Origin: Polyangium mundeleinium
Lineage (GTDB): Bacteria > Myxococcota_A > Polyangia > Polyangiales > Polyangiaceae
Reading direction: 5' to 3'
DNA: 64,000 bases
NCBI RefSeq assembly: GCF_028369105.1
Contig: NZ_JAQNDO010000001.1
Location: 9,518,501-9,582,500, forward strand
How positions within the stretch are numbered: the first letter of the stretch is position 1; the number at the start of each line of letters is the position of its first letter. Positions 34,500 to 48,487 of the stretch are shown one piece after another. The position numbers were made by a program, and so were the translations under genes. The notes under the pieces were generated by a model, which saw only the letters and a list, made by a program, of their open reading frames with translations, was not told where the DNA came from and did no database searches.

Positions 34500-36173
34500 A
34501 TGAGCGTGATCGATCGACTGGGAAAGAAGCTCTCGTCCTCCAGCGCCGTGATGCGCCTCATCAGCAACGACCGCGTGATGCAGGTGGCGACGGGCCTCAT
34601 GGACGCGCGAGGCCGGCTCGAAGCGGCCGCCGAGCGCGCCTCCGAGGCCTGGAGCATCCTCCTCAACGGCCACGCGCTGCCCACGATCGATCCGGCCCTC
34701 GACGGCGGCGACGACGTCGTCGGCGCGGCCGCGAAGAGCCCCGCGCGCGCAGCGAAGTCCGCCGCAGCCCCGACGAACGGCGCCGCGACGAACGGCGCCG
34801 CCACGCATGCTCCGACGAACGGCGCCGCGACGAACGGCGCCGCCGCGCATGCTCCGACGAACGGGGAAGCGGCGAGCTCCGAGGCGCCGAAGCCCGCGGG
34901 CCCCGGGAGCGCGGCGGAGGAAAAACTCGCCCAGCAGATGGCGTCGCGCACCTCGCTCTCGCGCATCGGCGGCCGGGACGTCTTCGAGAAGTGTTACAAG
35001 TTCATGACCGCGGACAACGCCCGCGCCATGGGCGTCTACCCGTTCTTCCGCCCGCTCGACTTCAACAACGGGCCGGAAGCGCAGCTCGAAGGCCGCCAGG
35101 TCATCATGCTCGGCTCGAACAACTACCTCGGGCTGACCACGCACCCCAAGGTCCGCGAAGCCGCGAAGCAAGCGATCGACAAGTACGGCACGAGCATGAC
35201 CGGCTCGCGCCTGGTGAACGGCTCGATGCGCCTGCACAACGAGCTCGAAGAGAAGCTCGCGGCCTACCACGGCAAGGAAGCCGGGCTCGTGTTCACCACG
35301 GGCTACCAGGTCAACATCGCCACGATCAGCGCGCTGCTCTCCAACAAGAAGAGCGTCGCCGTCATCGACAAGGACGACCACGCCTCCATCTACGACGGCG
35401 TCCGCCTCGGCCAGGCCGCCGGCGCGCGCATGGTGCGCTACCGGCACAACGATCCCGAGGCCCTCGACCAGGCCCTCTCCGAGCTCGACACGAGCGAAGG
35501 CGCGCTCGTCATCACGGACGGCGTCTTCAGCGCGCAGGGCGAAATCGCGAACCTGCCGGGCATCGCCGCGGTGGTGAAGAAGCACAAGGCGCGGCTCCTC
35601 GTGGACGACGCGCACGCGCTCGGCGTGATCGGGCCCGGCGGCCGCGGCACGGCCGCCCATTTCGGCGTCGCGGACCAGGTCGACCTCATCGGCGGGACAT
35701 TCTCGAAATCGCTCGCCTCGATCGGCGGCTGGCTCGTCGGCGAACGCAAGGTGCTCGATTACATCCAGCACTTTGCCTATAGCTTCCTCTTCGCCGCGAG
35801 CGCCGCGCCCCCGAGCGTGGCCGCCGCGATGGCCGCGCTCGAGGTGATGCAGGCGGAGCCCGAGCGGCAGGACAAGCTGCGCGAGAACTTCACGTACATG
35901 CGGAACGAGCTGCGCCGCCTCGGCTTCGAGCTCGGCAAGACCGAGACGGCCGTGATCCCGATTTACATCCGCGACGACCTGCGCACCGTGATGATGTGGA
36001 AGACGCTGCTCGACGAGCACTCGATCTACGTGAACCCATTCATCACGCCCGGCGTCCCCCCGAAGCAGCAAGTCCTGCGCACGAGCTACATGGCGACGCA
36101 CGAGCGCCATCACCTCGATCGCGCCCTCGAAGCATTCGAAAAAGTCGGTAAAAAGTTCGGCGTCATTTCTTGA
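34500..36173 (+). CDS. Alpha-oxoamine synthase, serine-palmitoyltransferase-like, with long N-terminal extension
   Basis: 557 residues from ATG 34500. The PLP fold-type I domain starts near 160: GSNNYLGLTTHP substrate loop, GSRLVNGSM, DDAHALGVIGPGGRG (cofactor Asp and His), and Lys403 in GTFSKSLASIGG that binds PLP. The family condenses an acyl-CoA/ACP with an amino acid; similarity in PFFRPLD and SRLVNGS suggests the serine palmitoyltransferase branch (sphingolipids occur in this group), but 8-amino-7-oxononanoate synthase cannot be excluded. The first about 150 residues are unusual: an amphipathic start and a linker of repeated PTNGAATNGAA units. Confidence 0.85.
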   Translation: MSVIDRLGKKLSSSSAVMRLISNDRVMQVATGLMDARGRLEAAAERASEAWSILLNGHALPTIDPALDGGDDVVGAAAKSPARAAKSAAAPTNGAATNGAATHAPTNGAATNGAAAHAPTNGEAASSEAPKPAGPGSAAEEKLAQQMASRTSLSRIGGRDVFEKCYKFMTADNARAMGVYPFFRPLDFNNGPEAQLEGRQVIMLGSNNYLGLTTHPKVREAAKQAIDKYGTSMTGSRLVNGSMRLHNELEEKLAAYHGKEAGLVFTTGYQVNIATISALLSNKKSVAVIDKDDHASIYDGVRLGQAAGARMVRYRHNDPEALDQALSELDTSEGALVITDGVFSAQGEIANLPGIAAVVKKHKARLLVDDAHALGVIGPGGRGTAAHFGVADQVDLIGGTFSKSLASIGGWLVGERKVLDYIQHFAYSFLFAASAAPPSVAAAMAALEVMQAEPERQDKLRENFTYMRNELRRLGFELGKTETAVIPIYIRDDLRTVMMWKTLLDEHSIYVNPFITPGVPPKQQVLRTSYMATHERHHLDRALEAFEKVGKKFGVIS

Positions 36174-36401
36174 CGCCACGTTTCCCCGAAGAGCGTCCGC
36201 CGTCTCCCGTGGACGCTCCCGCGACTCCCTCCACGTGAACGTATGCACACCGGGCCGCGTGGCCCGGCGTTCACAGCTCCTCGCGAAGCCGCGCCCCAAG
36301 CAACGTAAGACGGTGGCACGGTGCGTGTTAAGCACTCGCGTGGTACGAATAAGCAGGCGCCCGCGCGCTCGTTGCGGCGCGTCCGTCGCTGGAGGGTTGT
36401 C

Positions 36402-37244
36402 ATGTTCTTGCGTCCATCCTTCGCCAAGCTCCTCGCCCCGAGCGCCTTCTTCCTCCTCCTCGCCGTGAGCGGCACCGGCTGCGGCGGTTGCTCCGACGCC
36501 GACTCGACCGTCGTGTGCGACGCGCGTGGGGAAAACTGCATGATCTGCGACGGCTACGGCTGTCATCCCGCCGAGCCGAACGTGGGCCAGGGCGGCGGCG
36601 GCGGCCAAGGTGGCCAGGGCGGCCAGGGCGGCGGCGAACCCGCGTGTGACCCGAACGTGACCACCTGCGCCTGCGACGCCGACAGCGATTGCCCCTCCGG
36701 CACCCTCTGCCTGGACGGCCTCTGCCTCGTCGGCTGCAACCACAGCTACGAATGCGGCCCCGGCAAGGTCTGCGCGAACGGCCAGTGCGAGGTCGGCTGC
36801 GACGACAAGAGCCCGTGCGAAACCGGATACATCTGCGACAAGGGCATCTGCGTCGCCGACCCCGTGACCGCGTGCGGCCCGCAGAAACCCTGCCCGAGCG
36901 GCGAGGCCTGCATCGACGGCATCTGCGAGCCCGGCTGCACGACGCACGCCGATTGCCCGGCCGGCGAGATCTGCGACAGCACGGCCGGCGGCTGCATCCC
37001 CGATCCCTCCCCCATCCCCGGCTGCGGCCCCGGCAAGGATCCCTGCCCCGGCGCGGCCCAGTGCGGCGCGGATGGCTACTGCCATTACCCCTGCGCCAAC
37101 CTCAACGCCTGCAAGCTCATCGACAACCGCTTCGTCGCCTGCGATCAGGGCATCTGCAAGACGAACGAAGAGGTCAACCCCGAGTGCGACCTCGATACCC
37201 CCTGCCCGGCCGGCAAGGATTGCATCTCGAACGAATGCCTGTGA
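36402..37244 (+). CDS. Cysteine-rich surface lipoprotein
   Basis: 280 residues. The ATG at 36402 has GGAGGG 6 nt upstream. Signal peptide ending LLAVSGTGC, Gly/Gln linker (GGGGGQGGQGGQGGG), then about six disulfide-type repeats of the form C-x-x-x-x-x-CP-x-GE-x-C-x-x-G-x-C (for example CPSGTLCLDGLC, CPAGEICDS). Such domains are common on the myxobacterial cell surface. Role unknown. Confidence 0.75.
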   Translation: MFLRPSFAKLLAPSAFFLLLAVSGTGCGGCSDADSTVVCDARGENCMICDGYGCHPAEPNVGQGGGGGQGGQGGQGGGEPACDPNVTTCACDADSDCPSGTLCLDGLCLVGCNHSYECGPGKVCANGQCEVGCDDKSPCETGYICDKGICVADPVTACGPQKPCPSGEACIDGICEPGCTTHADCPAGEICDSTAGGCIPDPSPIPGCGPGKDPCPGAAQCGADGYCHYPCANLNACKLIDNRFVACDQGICKTNEEVNPECDLDTPCPAGKDCISNECL

Positions 37245-37275
37245 CCGTCGATTGACGGAGAGGCCCCCAAACGAG

Positions 37276-37314
37276 CGCGGGGAGCGCGCCGGCTTTCGCC
37301 GACCGCTCCCCGCG
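37276..37314. terminator. Hairpin with 11-bp perfect stem between convergent genes
   Basis: CGCGGGGAGCG (37276-37286) pairs with CGCTCCCCGCG (37304-37314), with a small inner GCCGGC/GCCG element. It is placed between the stops of the Cys-rich lipoprotein and the thrombospondin-repeat gene. A weak T-rich stretch follows on the plus side. Confidence 0.7.
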
Positions 37315-37338
37315 TTCATTTCAGACGCTCAGGTCGAG

Positions 37339-40056
37339 CTAACGACGCTTCCTGCGCATCACGAGCGCCCCCATCGCCGCGAGCGCGACGAGCGCCGCAT
37401 GACCGCTCTCGCCGCCGCGACCAGCCGCGCAAATCAAGCCGTGGCCCGTGAGGACGGTCCCCTCCGGCGACGGCACGTCGTCGGACTTGTCATTCGGGTC
37501 CCGCTCGTCCGGATCCACGACGCCGTCCTTGTCCGTGTCCTCCTCGCCGTCGCTCACGCCGCCGCCGTCGGTGTCCGCGTCCAGCGGATCCGTCGTCGTC
37601 GCGCCGCCGTCGCCGTCGGGCGTGCAATGGCCGGCGCCTGCATTCGTCCCCGCCGCCGAGCAATCCTTGCCGAGCTCCGTCCCATCGAAGAGGCCATCCC
37701 CATCGCTGTCCGGATCCAGGGCATTGATGAGCCCATCGCCGTCGGTATCGAGGTCGGGGCTCGGCTCCTCGCCGTCGAGCGCGCCGTCATCGTCGCTGTC
37801 GCCGTCGTTCGGATCGGTCCCGATCGTCGCCTCTTCGTCGTCCGTCAGGCCGTCGTCGTCGTCGTCGGGATCGCCGTCGTCGTCGCCGCCGTGGCCCTTC
37901 GTCGGATCGGTCTCGCCAGGGTCGACCACGCCGTCCTTGTCCGTGTCCTCGTCGCCGTCGGAGAGCCCGCCGCCGTCGGTATCGGCATCCACGGGCGACG
38001 TCGTCGTCGCGCCCATGTCGCCGTCGGGCACGCAGTTGTTCGCCGCGGGGTCCGTCGCCGCGTTCGAACAATCCTTGCCCATCTCCGTGCCGTCCTTCAG
38101 CCCGTCGCCGTCGCTGTCCGGATCGAGCACGTTCTTGAGGCCGTCGCCGTCGGTGTCGCCGGCCGGGTTTGCCTCCTCGCCGTCGGGCACGCCGTCGTCG
38201 TCGCTGTCGGCGTCGTTCGGGTTGCTGCCGAGGGTTCCTTCGAGACCGTCGCTCAACCCGTCGCCGTCGCTGTCCGGGTTCATCGCATCGTCGTCGCCGT
38301 GGCCCGTCGTCGGGTCGGTCTCGCCCGCATCGACCATGCCGTCGAGGTCCGTGTCCTCGGAGCCGTCGCTCACCCCGCCATGATCCGTATCCGCGACGAT
38401 CGGCCACGTCGTCGTCGCGCCCATGTCGCCGTCGGGCACGCAGTTGCCGGCCGCGGGGTTCGTCCCCGCGTTCGAGCAATCCTTGCCGGCCTCGGTGCCG
38501 TCGGCGAGGCCGTCGTTGTCGCTGTCCGGATCGAGCGGATTGAGGAGACCATCGCCGTCCGAATCGAGCGTCGGGTTCGGCTCCTCTCCGTCGAGCAGGC
38601 CGTCGTCATCGCTGTCGGCGTCGTTCGGATCCGTCCCGATGCCCGTCTCGAACCCGTCGCTCAGCCCGTCGCCGTCCGTATCCGTGTTCCCCCCATCGTC
38701 CGCGCCGTTGCCGCTCGTCGGGTTCGTCTCGCCGGCGTCGACCGCGCCGTCGCGGTCCTTGTCCTCCGCGCCGTCGGACACGCCGCCGTCGTCCGTGTCG
38801 GCGTCGATCGGGTTCGTCTTCGTCGTGCCCATGTCGCCGTCGGGCACGCAATGGCCCGCCGCGGGATCGACCCCCGGCGCATTGCATGCATTGCCGACCT
38901 CGGTGCCGTCGAAGAGGCCGTCGTTGTCGCTGTCCGGATCGAGCGCATTGATGAGCCCGTCGCCGTCCGAATCCACGAACGCGGCCGGCTCCTCGCCATC
39001 GGGGATGCCGTCGTCGTCCGTGTCGGCGTCGTTCGGATCGGTGCCAACGGCGACTTCCTGGCCGTCGGGGATGCCGTCGCCGTCGGTGTCGGGGCAGCCG
39101 TTGTCGACCGTGCCATCGCAATCGTTGTCGAGGCCGTCGCCGCAGGCCTCCGTCCCCGGTTCGCCCTGGACCGCGTTGCAGACCGGCTCGTTCTCCGCGT
39201 TGCAGAGGAAGATGCCCGTCACGAGGCACGCGCCCACGCCCGCGGAACACGCCTCCCCAGCGCCCATGCAATTTTGCGGAATGCAGCCCCCGGCGCCGCA
39301 GCTCACCGGATCGCTGAGCAGATCGGGCAGGTTCTCCGGGCCCGTGAAATCATGCGAGAGAAACGAGCCGTTCGCGGCCGTGCCGCAGGCGAGGCGCAGC
39401 GGCTGCTCGAGGCTCACGCCCGCGGCGATGAGCGCGTTCCGCTCGACGGCCCAGTCGATGAAGAAATCCTCGGTCGGCGTCATCGGCGCGAGCGGGAAGT
39501 TCGACCCCGCAGACACCTCGCGCGCGTACCCGAAGCCCTCCGCGCCCATCACCAGCGGACCGAGATACGTATTGAGCAACATCTCCGGCGGATCGCCCGG
39601 ATCGTTCGGCGTCTGCTGCGTCGTATTGGCCCAGAGCCGCACCTCGTCCGGGTTCGAGACGCCGTTGACGAGCGTGCTGTACTCGTAATCGCTCGGATCG
39701 TCGTCCGTATCGATCACGCACCCCCAGCCGAACGACAAAAAGTTCGTCGCATTTTGCAGGACCGACTCGTCGATCCGCATCCGGAAGTAATAATGGGTCG
39801 CGTCGCTGTACACGTAGGCGAGCGGGAATTGCTCATTGCCGACGATGTCGCGCGCGCCGGCGGTATCGCCTTCGGGATCGCCGAGCGGCGCCGTCGTGCC
39901 CGTCATCGGATCCGTGCGCGTAAGCGCGACCCACGACGCATCGGACGGGAACGTCTGCGCGCGCGCCGTGGCGGGCACGGAGAGCCCCAGGAAGCCCACG
40001 ACGAGAGCGACACCGCTCACCATCCGTTTGTGCCCCAATTTACCGCTCGATTTCAT
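37339..40056 (-). CDS. Thrombospondin type 3 repeat Ca-binding surface protein, shorter paralog
   Basis: 905 residues from MKSSGKLGHKRMVSG (40056). Signal peptide to about 33, then a domain of about 230 residues (SWVALTRTDPMTG, RDIVGNEQFPLAYVYSD) shared with the 41442-46211 protein. One MopE-like CGDGLDNDCDGTVDNG unit follows, then four blocks of about 138 residues made of DTDGDGLSDG / DADSDDDG repeats that chelate calcium. The C-terminus is a Cys, a hydrophobic helix (ALVALAAMGALVM) and RRKRR, a MYXO-CTERM-like sorting tail. Likely a rigid surface stalk or adhesin. Confidence 0.85.
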   Translation of the reverse strand: MKSSGKLGHKRMVSGVALVVGFLGLSVPATARAQTFPSDASWVALTRTDPMTGTTAPLGDPEGDTAGARDIVGNEQFPLAYVYSDATHYYFRMRIDESVLQNATNFLSFGWGCVIDTDDDPSDYEYSTLVNGVSNPDEVRLWANTTQQTPNDPGDPPEMLLNTYLGPLVMGAEGFGYAREVSAGSNFPLAPMTPTEDFFIDWAVERNALIAAGVSLEQPLRLACGTAANGSFLSHDFTGPENLPDLLSDPVSCGAGGCIPQNCMGAGEACSAGVGACLVTGIFLCNAENEPVCNAVQGEPGTEACGDGLDNDCDGTVDNGCPDTDGDGIPDGQEVAVGTDPNDADTDDDGIPDGEEPAAFVDSDGDGLINALDPDSDNDGLFDGTEVGNACNAPGVDPAAGHCVPDGDMGTTKTNPIDADTDDGGVSDGAEDKDRDGAVDAGETNPTSGNGADDGGNTDTDGDGLSDGFETGIGTDPNDADSDDDGLLDGEEPNPTLDSDGDGLLNPLDPDSDNDGLADGTEAGKDCSNAGTNPAAGNCVPDGDMGATTTWPIVADTDHGGVSDGSEDTDLDGMVDAGETDPTTGHGDDDAMNPDSDGDGLSDGLEGTLGSNPNDADSDDDGVPDGEEANPAGDTDGDGLKNVLDPDSDGDGLKDGTEMGKDCSNAATDPAANNCVPDGDMGATTTSPVDADTDGGGLSDGDEDTDKDGVVDPGETDPTKGHGGDDDGDPDDDDDGLTDDEEATIGTDPNDGDSDDDGALDGEEPSPDLDTDGDGLINALDPDSDGDGLFDGTELGKDCSAAGTNAGAGHCTPDGDGGATTTDPLDADTDGGGVSDGEEDTDKDGVVDPDERDPNDKSDDVPSPEGTVLTGHGLICAAGRGGESGHAALVALAAMGALVMRRKRR

Positions 40057-40310
40057 GTGTTCTCCCTCGGACAGGGGTTCGTGGCTATCGTCAGGGACAC
40101 ATATCACAACCCCTGAACCGAACGAGAACGTGAAATGCGCCGGCTTCTTGCGCGTGCACTGCCTGGTTACCACCTCGAAATGAGGACAAGACCCCGCAAT
40201 TGAGGGCAACGGTCCTCACCCACACCGCGACGACACGCGCCTCGACGTAAAGTTATCGTGGGACTTTTCCTCCGTCCCGGGCATGATGCGGCTCCCCCGC
40301 GGAGGTGAAG

Positions 40311-41384
40311 GTGGTGCTACACAAACGCTTCGGTCACGACAAAACCGGCCTGGAAACTCGCTTTGACGCCCAACGGATCGCCTTCGCGCCGATCGTGTTC
40401 CAGGCCACGCGCCTCTTGCGATCGACAGGTTTGCTCGAAGCCGTCGAGGACCGCGGGGCCGAGGGGATGACGGCGGCCGAGGCAGCCACGAAGACGGGCC
40501 TTTCGATCTACGCCGCGACCGTCCTGCTCGAATGCGGGCTCTCGGCGGATCTCGTGGCCTATGACAACGGAAAATTCGTCATCACCACGCTCGGCGCCTT
40601 CATCCGCCGCGACGAGATGACGGCCGTGAACATGGAGTTCGTCCACGAGGTCTGTTACCTCGGCATGCACAAGCTGGAGGACGCGCTGAGGCTCGGTGAG
40701 CCCGCGGGGCTGCGCGTCTTCGGCGAATGGAAGACGGTCTACGAGGCGCTCGCGCACCTGCCCGAGAACGCCAAAAGCGCCTGGCTGCGCTTCGACCATT
40801 TCTACTCGGACGCAGCATTCCCCGCAGCGAGCCGGATCGTGCTCGAACGGCAGCCGCAAACCATGCTCGATATCGGCTGCAATACCGGCAAATGGGCATC
40901 CCTTTGCCTCGCGCGGTCGCCCGAGCTCTGCGCCACGCTGGTCGACCTTCCCGGCCAGCTCGAAATGGCCATGCAGAACCTGCGCGAAAAAGGCCTCGGC
41001 GACCGCGCCGTGCCCTGCCCCGTGGACGTGCTCGATCCCCACGCCGAGCTGCCCTCGGGCTTCGACGCGGTCTGGATGAGCCAATTTCTCGTTTGTTTCT
41101 CGGAGGACGAGGTGAGGACCATCCTGCGCCGCGCCAGGCGCGCGCTGCGCCCCGGGGGGCGGCTCTGGATCCTCGATACGTTCTGGGACACGCAGCGCTT
41201 CGACGCGGCCGCCTATTGCCTGATCAACACATCGCCCTATTTCACGGCGATCGCGAACGGCAACAGCCGGATGTACCGCGCCGAAGACATCCTCGCGCTC
41301 GCCCGCGAGGAGGGGCTCGAGCTCCAGACGACGCACGAACGGCTGGGGATTTACCACTCGCTCCTGGAGCTCGCCCCAGGCTGA
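40311..41384 (+). CDS. SAM-dependent methyltransferase with winged-helix N-terminus
   Basis: About 357 residues. The N-terminal part (VFQATRLLRSTGLLEAVED, TKTGLSIYAATVLLECGL) looks like the dimerisation winged helix of class I O-methyltransferases. The SAM site MLDIGCNTGKW is near residues 186-195, followed by LVDLPGQLEMA and LRPGGRLWILDTFW. The frame starts at GTG 40305, but GGAGG at 40301-40305 overlaps it; GTG 40311 or 40314 has the right spacing. It lies between two paralogous surface-protein genes on the other strand. The substrate is unknown. Confidence 0.8.
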   Translation: MVLHKRFGHDKTGLETRFDAQRIAFAPIVFQATRLLRSTGLLEAVEDRGAEGMTAAEAATKTGLSIYAATVLLECGLSADLVAYDNGKFVITTLGAFIRRDEMTAVNMEFVHEVCYLGMHKLEDALRLGEPAGLRVFGEWKTVYEALAHLPENAKSAWLRFDHFYSDAAFPAASRIVLERQPQTMLDIGCNTGKWASLCLARSPELCATLVDLPGQLEMAMQNLREKGLGDRAVPCPVDVLDPHAELPSGFDAVWMSQFLVCFSEDEVRTILRRARRALRPGGRLWILDTFWDTQRFDAAAYCLINTSPYFTAIANGNSRMYRAEDILALAREEGLELQTTHERLGIYHSLLELAPG

Positions 41385-41397
41385 AAAACGCCCTCCC

Positions 41398-41431
41398 CCC
41401 CGCCCCCTCTAAAAAAGAAGAGGGGACGGGG
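41398..41431. terminator. GC-rich hairpin with A6 loop between convergent genes
   Basis: CCGCCCCCTCT and AGAGGGGACGGGG form a long stem with one mismatch around an A-rich loop. It lies between the methyltransferase stop and the large surface-protein stop. Probable terminator for both directions. Confidence 0.6.
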
Positions 41432-41441
41432 TGAGGCCCGG

Positions 41442-46211
<4,770 letters not shown>

Positions 46212-46393
46212 GAGGTCCTCGTACGGTTCTCCGACATAACCGCGGTGACAAACACGACGCAAGGGCGATGCCGCGCACCCTTCCCGCTTTTCTCCGCGCG
46301 CCTCGTCGTGGGCCGGCTCCGCTTCCGGCGATCACGGCGTGCGGCGTGCTTGACCGCCTCACCGTGCGCAGGTAAGCGAGCTTCATCGCCTTC

Positions 46394-46999
46394 ATGCTAC
46401 TGCGTCGCCTTCCCCGCCTCCACGCGGCTCTCGCCGCCACCATGCTCTCCGCGCTCATCGCCCTCGCCCCTGGCTCTGCCTCGGCCGAGAACAAGATCGC
46501 GGTCGTCGACGTCCAGCAGGCCGTCATGCAGACCGAGGACGGCATCCGCGCCCAGGGCACGCTGAAGAAGCTCTTCGACAAGCGCCAGAAAGAGCTCGAC
46601 GCGAAGCAAGAGGAGCTCCAGCGCGCACGCGAGGACATCGAGCGCCAGGCCCGCGTGCTCTCGCGCGAGGCCCTCGCCCGCCGCATGGAGGACTGGCAGC
46701 GCCGCATGGTCGAGCTCCAGACGAGCTTCGTCGACTACAACAAAGAGCTCCAGAAGAAGCAGGGCGACCTGACGGGCCCCATCCTCCGCAAGATGATGGG
46801 CATCATCACGCGCCTCGCGAAGAAGAACGGCTACGAGCTCATCCTCGACCGCTCCGCGACGCCCTACGCGCGGCCGGATCTCGACCTCACCGAGCAGGTC
46901 GTGCAGATGTACAACTCCGGCGGCGACGGCGGCGGCGGCGACGCCCCGGCCGAGGGCGGCGGCGACAAACCGTCGGGAGGCGGCGACGAAAAGAAGTAG
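46394..46999 (+). CDS. OmpH/Skp-family periplasmic chaperone
   Basis: 201 residues: signal peptide cleaved after SASA (about 31), then [16 protein letters not shown], which is the Skp start. A long coiled coil follows ([20 protein letters not shown], in part), then the returning strand [13 protein letters not shown]. The C-terminal Gly/Glu/Lys tail is not part of the family. Skp holds unfolded outer-membrane proteins, and the gene usually precedes lpxD and fabZ, exactly as here. Confidence 0.88.
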   Translation: MLLRRLPRLHAALAATMLSALIALAPGSASAENKIAVVDVQQAVMQTEDGIRAQGTLKKLFDKRQKELDAKQEELQRAREDIERQARVLSREALARRMEDWQRRMVELQTSFVDYNKELQKKQGDLTGPILRKMMGIITRLAKKNGYELILDRSATPYARPDLDLTEQVVQMYNSGGDGGGGDAPAEGGGDKPSGGGDEKK

Positions 47000-47024
47000 C
47001 GCCGGCGCCGTCCTCCCCGCGCCC

Positions 47025-48020
47025 GTGCCTCTTCGCGAGCTCGCAGCGACGCTCGGGGGCACGCTCGATCCGGGCCTCGAGGACGCCGTCGTGTCCCGCA
47101 TCGCTCCGGTCGACGCAGACGCCTCCGAAGGCGCGACGACCCTCGCGCCGCTTCTTTCGCGCCGGTATCTCGAAGCCGCGCGCGCGAGCGACGCGTTTCT
47201 CCTCGTCGATGGATCACTCGCCTCGCTCGTGCCCGCGGGCAAACGCTGGCTCCACCCGCACGCCGCCTACGCGCTCGCCTGCGTGCTCGAACGGGTGCCC
47301 CAGCCCGCGCCCACGGACGCGCGCGCGCTCGCGCGGATCGATCCCTTCGCGAACGTCGATCCCACCGCGATCATCGGCCCCTTCGCCGTCGTGTATGCAG
47401 GCGCCGAGATCGGCCCGCACTGCCGCATCGAGCCCCACGTCGTCGTGTACGGCGGCGTCTCGCTCGGCGCGCGTGTCGTCGTCGGCGCCTCGTCGGTCCT
47501 CGGTCGCCCTGGCTTCGGCTGGGCCGCATCGCCCGCGGGCGGCGTCGTGCGCGTGCCGCAGCTCGGCGGCGTGATCGTCGAGGACGACGTCGAGATCGGC
47601 CCGCTCTGCACCATCGACGCCGGCACGCTCGGACCGACCGTGATCGGCCGCGGCGCCAAGCTCGACGCGCACGTGCACGTCGGCCACAACGCCTCCGTCG
47701 GCGCGGGCGCGCTCGTCGCGGCGCAATCGGGCTTCGCTGGCTCGTCGCGCATCGGCGCGGGCGCGCTCGTCGGCGGGCAGGTGGGCGTCGCCGATCATTG
47801 CGACGTCGGCGCCGGGGCGCGGCTCGCCGCGAAAGCAGGCGTCATCGGCGACGTGCCTGCGGGCGCCGTGTTCGGCGGGTATCCCGCGGTGGACAAGGCG
47901 CGGTGGCTCCGCGCGACGGCGCGCCAGCTGGGGTTCGGGGCGAAGGGCGCCGAAGGCGACCCGAAGCCCCGAGTGTCGACCGAAGAGCCGGGGCGCAAAC
48001 GGAAGGGACGGTCCGGGTGA
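47025..48020 (+). CDS. lpxD: UDP-3-O-acylglucosamine N-acyltransferase
   Basis: 331 residues with a left-handed beta-helix of hexapeptide repeats from about 107. The catalytic His is His221 in HVHVGHN, and the substrate loop is RPGFGW (161-166). It adds the N-linked acyl chain in lipid A synthesis, in the cytoplasm. The start is GTG 47025, 25 bp after skp. Its stop overlaps the fabZ GTG. The C-terminal 40 residues are a basic tail unlike the trimer helix of enteric LpxD. Confidence 0.92.
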   Translation: MPLRELAATLGGTLDPGLEDAVVSRIAPVDADASEGATTLAPLLSRRYLEAARASDAFLLVDGSLASLVPAGKRWLHPHAAYALACVLERVPQPAPTDARALARIDPFANVDPTAIIGPFAVVYAGAEIGPHCRIEPHVVVYGGVSLGARVVVGASSVLGRPGFGWAASPAGGVVRVPQLGGVIVEDDVEIGPLCTIDAGTLGPTVIGRGAKLDAHVHVGHNASVGAGALVAAQSGFAGSSRIGAGALVGGQVGVADHCDVGAGARLAAKAGVIGDVPAGAVFGGYPAVDKARWLRATARQLGFGAKGAEGDPKPRVSTEEPGRKRKGRSG

Positions 48021-48487
48021 CCGAAGGGGCGAACGTAAAACTCCCGATCGAGGTGCGTGAGATCCTCACGATCCTGCCGCATCGGTATCCGATGGTGATG
48101 GTCGATCGCGTGACGGAGCTCGTGCCGGGCGAGCGCATCGCGGGGCACAAGTGCGTCGCGTACAACGAGCCCTGGTTCCAGGGCCATTTCCCCGCGCACC
48201 CGATCATGCCCGGCGTCCTGATCGTCGAATCCATGGTGCAGATCGGCGGCCTGCTCGCGCATGCGTCCGACCCCGCGCCGGGGCCCAAGCCCAAGGTCGT
48301 GCTCTTCCTGGGCATCGACAAGGCGCGCTTCCGCAGACCCGTCGTGCCGGGCGACAGGCTCGATCTCTCGGCCACGGCCTTGCAGCGGCGGGGCCCGGTG
48401 TGGAAGCTCCGGGGCGAGGCGCGCGTCGACGGCAACCTCTGCGCCGAGGCGGAGATGCTCGCGCAGGTCGCGGACGCCTCGGCGTGA
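48017..48487 (+). CDS. fabZ: (3R)-hydroxyacyl-ACP dehydratase
   Basis: 156 residues from GTG 48017 (GTGA overlap with lpxD). The hot-dog fold active site is complete: [11 protein letters not shown] (21-31), His57 in [13 protein letters not shown], and Glu71 in LIVESMVQ. It makes trans-2-enoyl-ACP in fatty-acid elongation and supplies the acyl pool for LpxD. Its own stop overlaps the following methyltransferase start. Confidence 0.93.
   Translation: MTEGANVKLPIEVREILTILPHRYPMVMVDRVTELVPGERIAGHKCVAYNEPWFQGHFPAHPIMPGVLIVESMVQIGGLLAHASDPAPGPKPKVVLFLGIDKARFRRPVVPGDRLDLSATALQRRGPVWKLRGEARVDGNLCAEAEMLAQVADASA

Noticed and set aside
34290..37319. 1009-codon minus frame opposite the serine-palmitoyltransferase-like gene
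   Set aside because: The plus-strand gene has clear catalytic motifs. The minus frame is a shadow with Ala/Gly/Arg bias.
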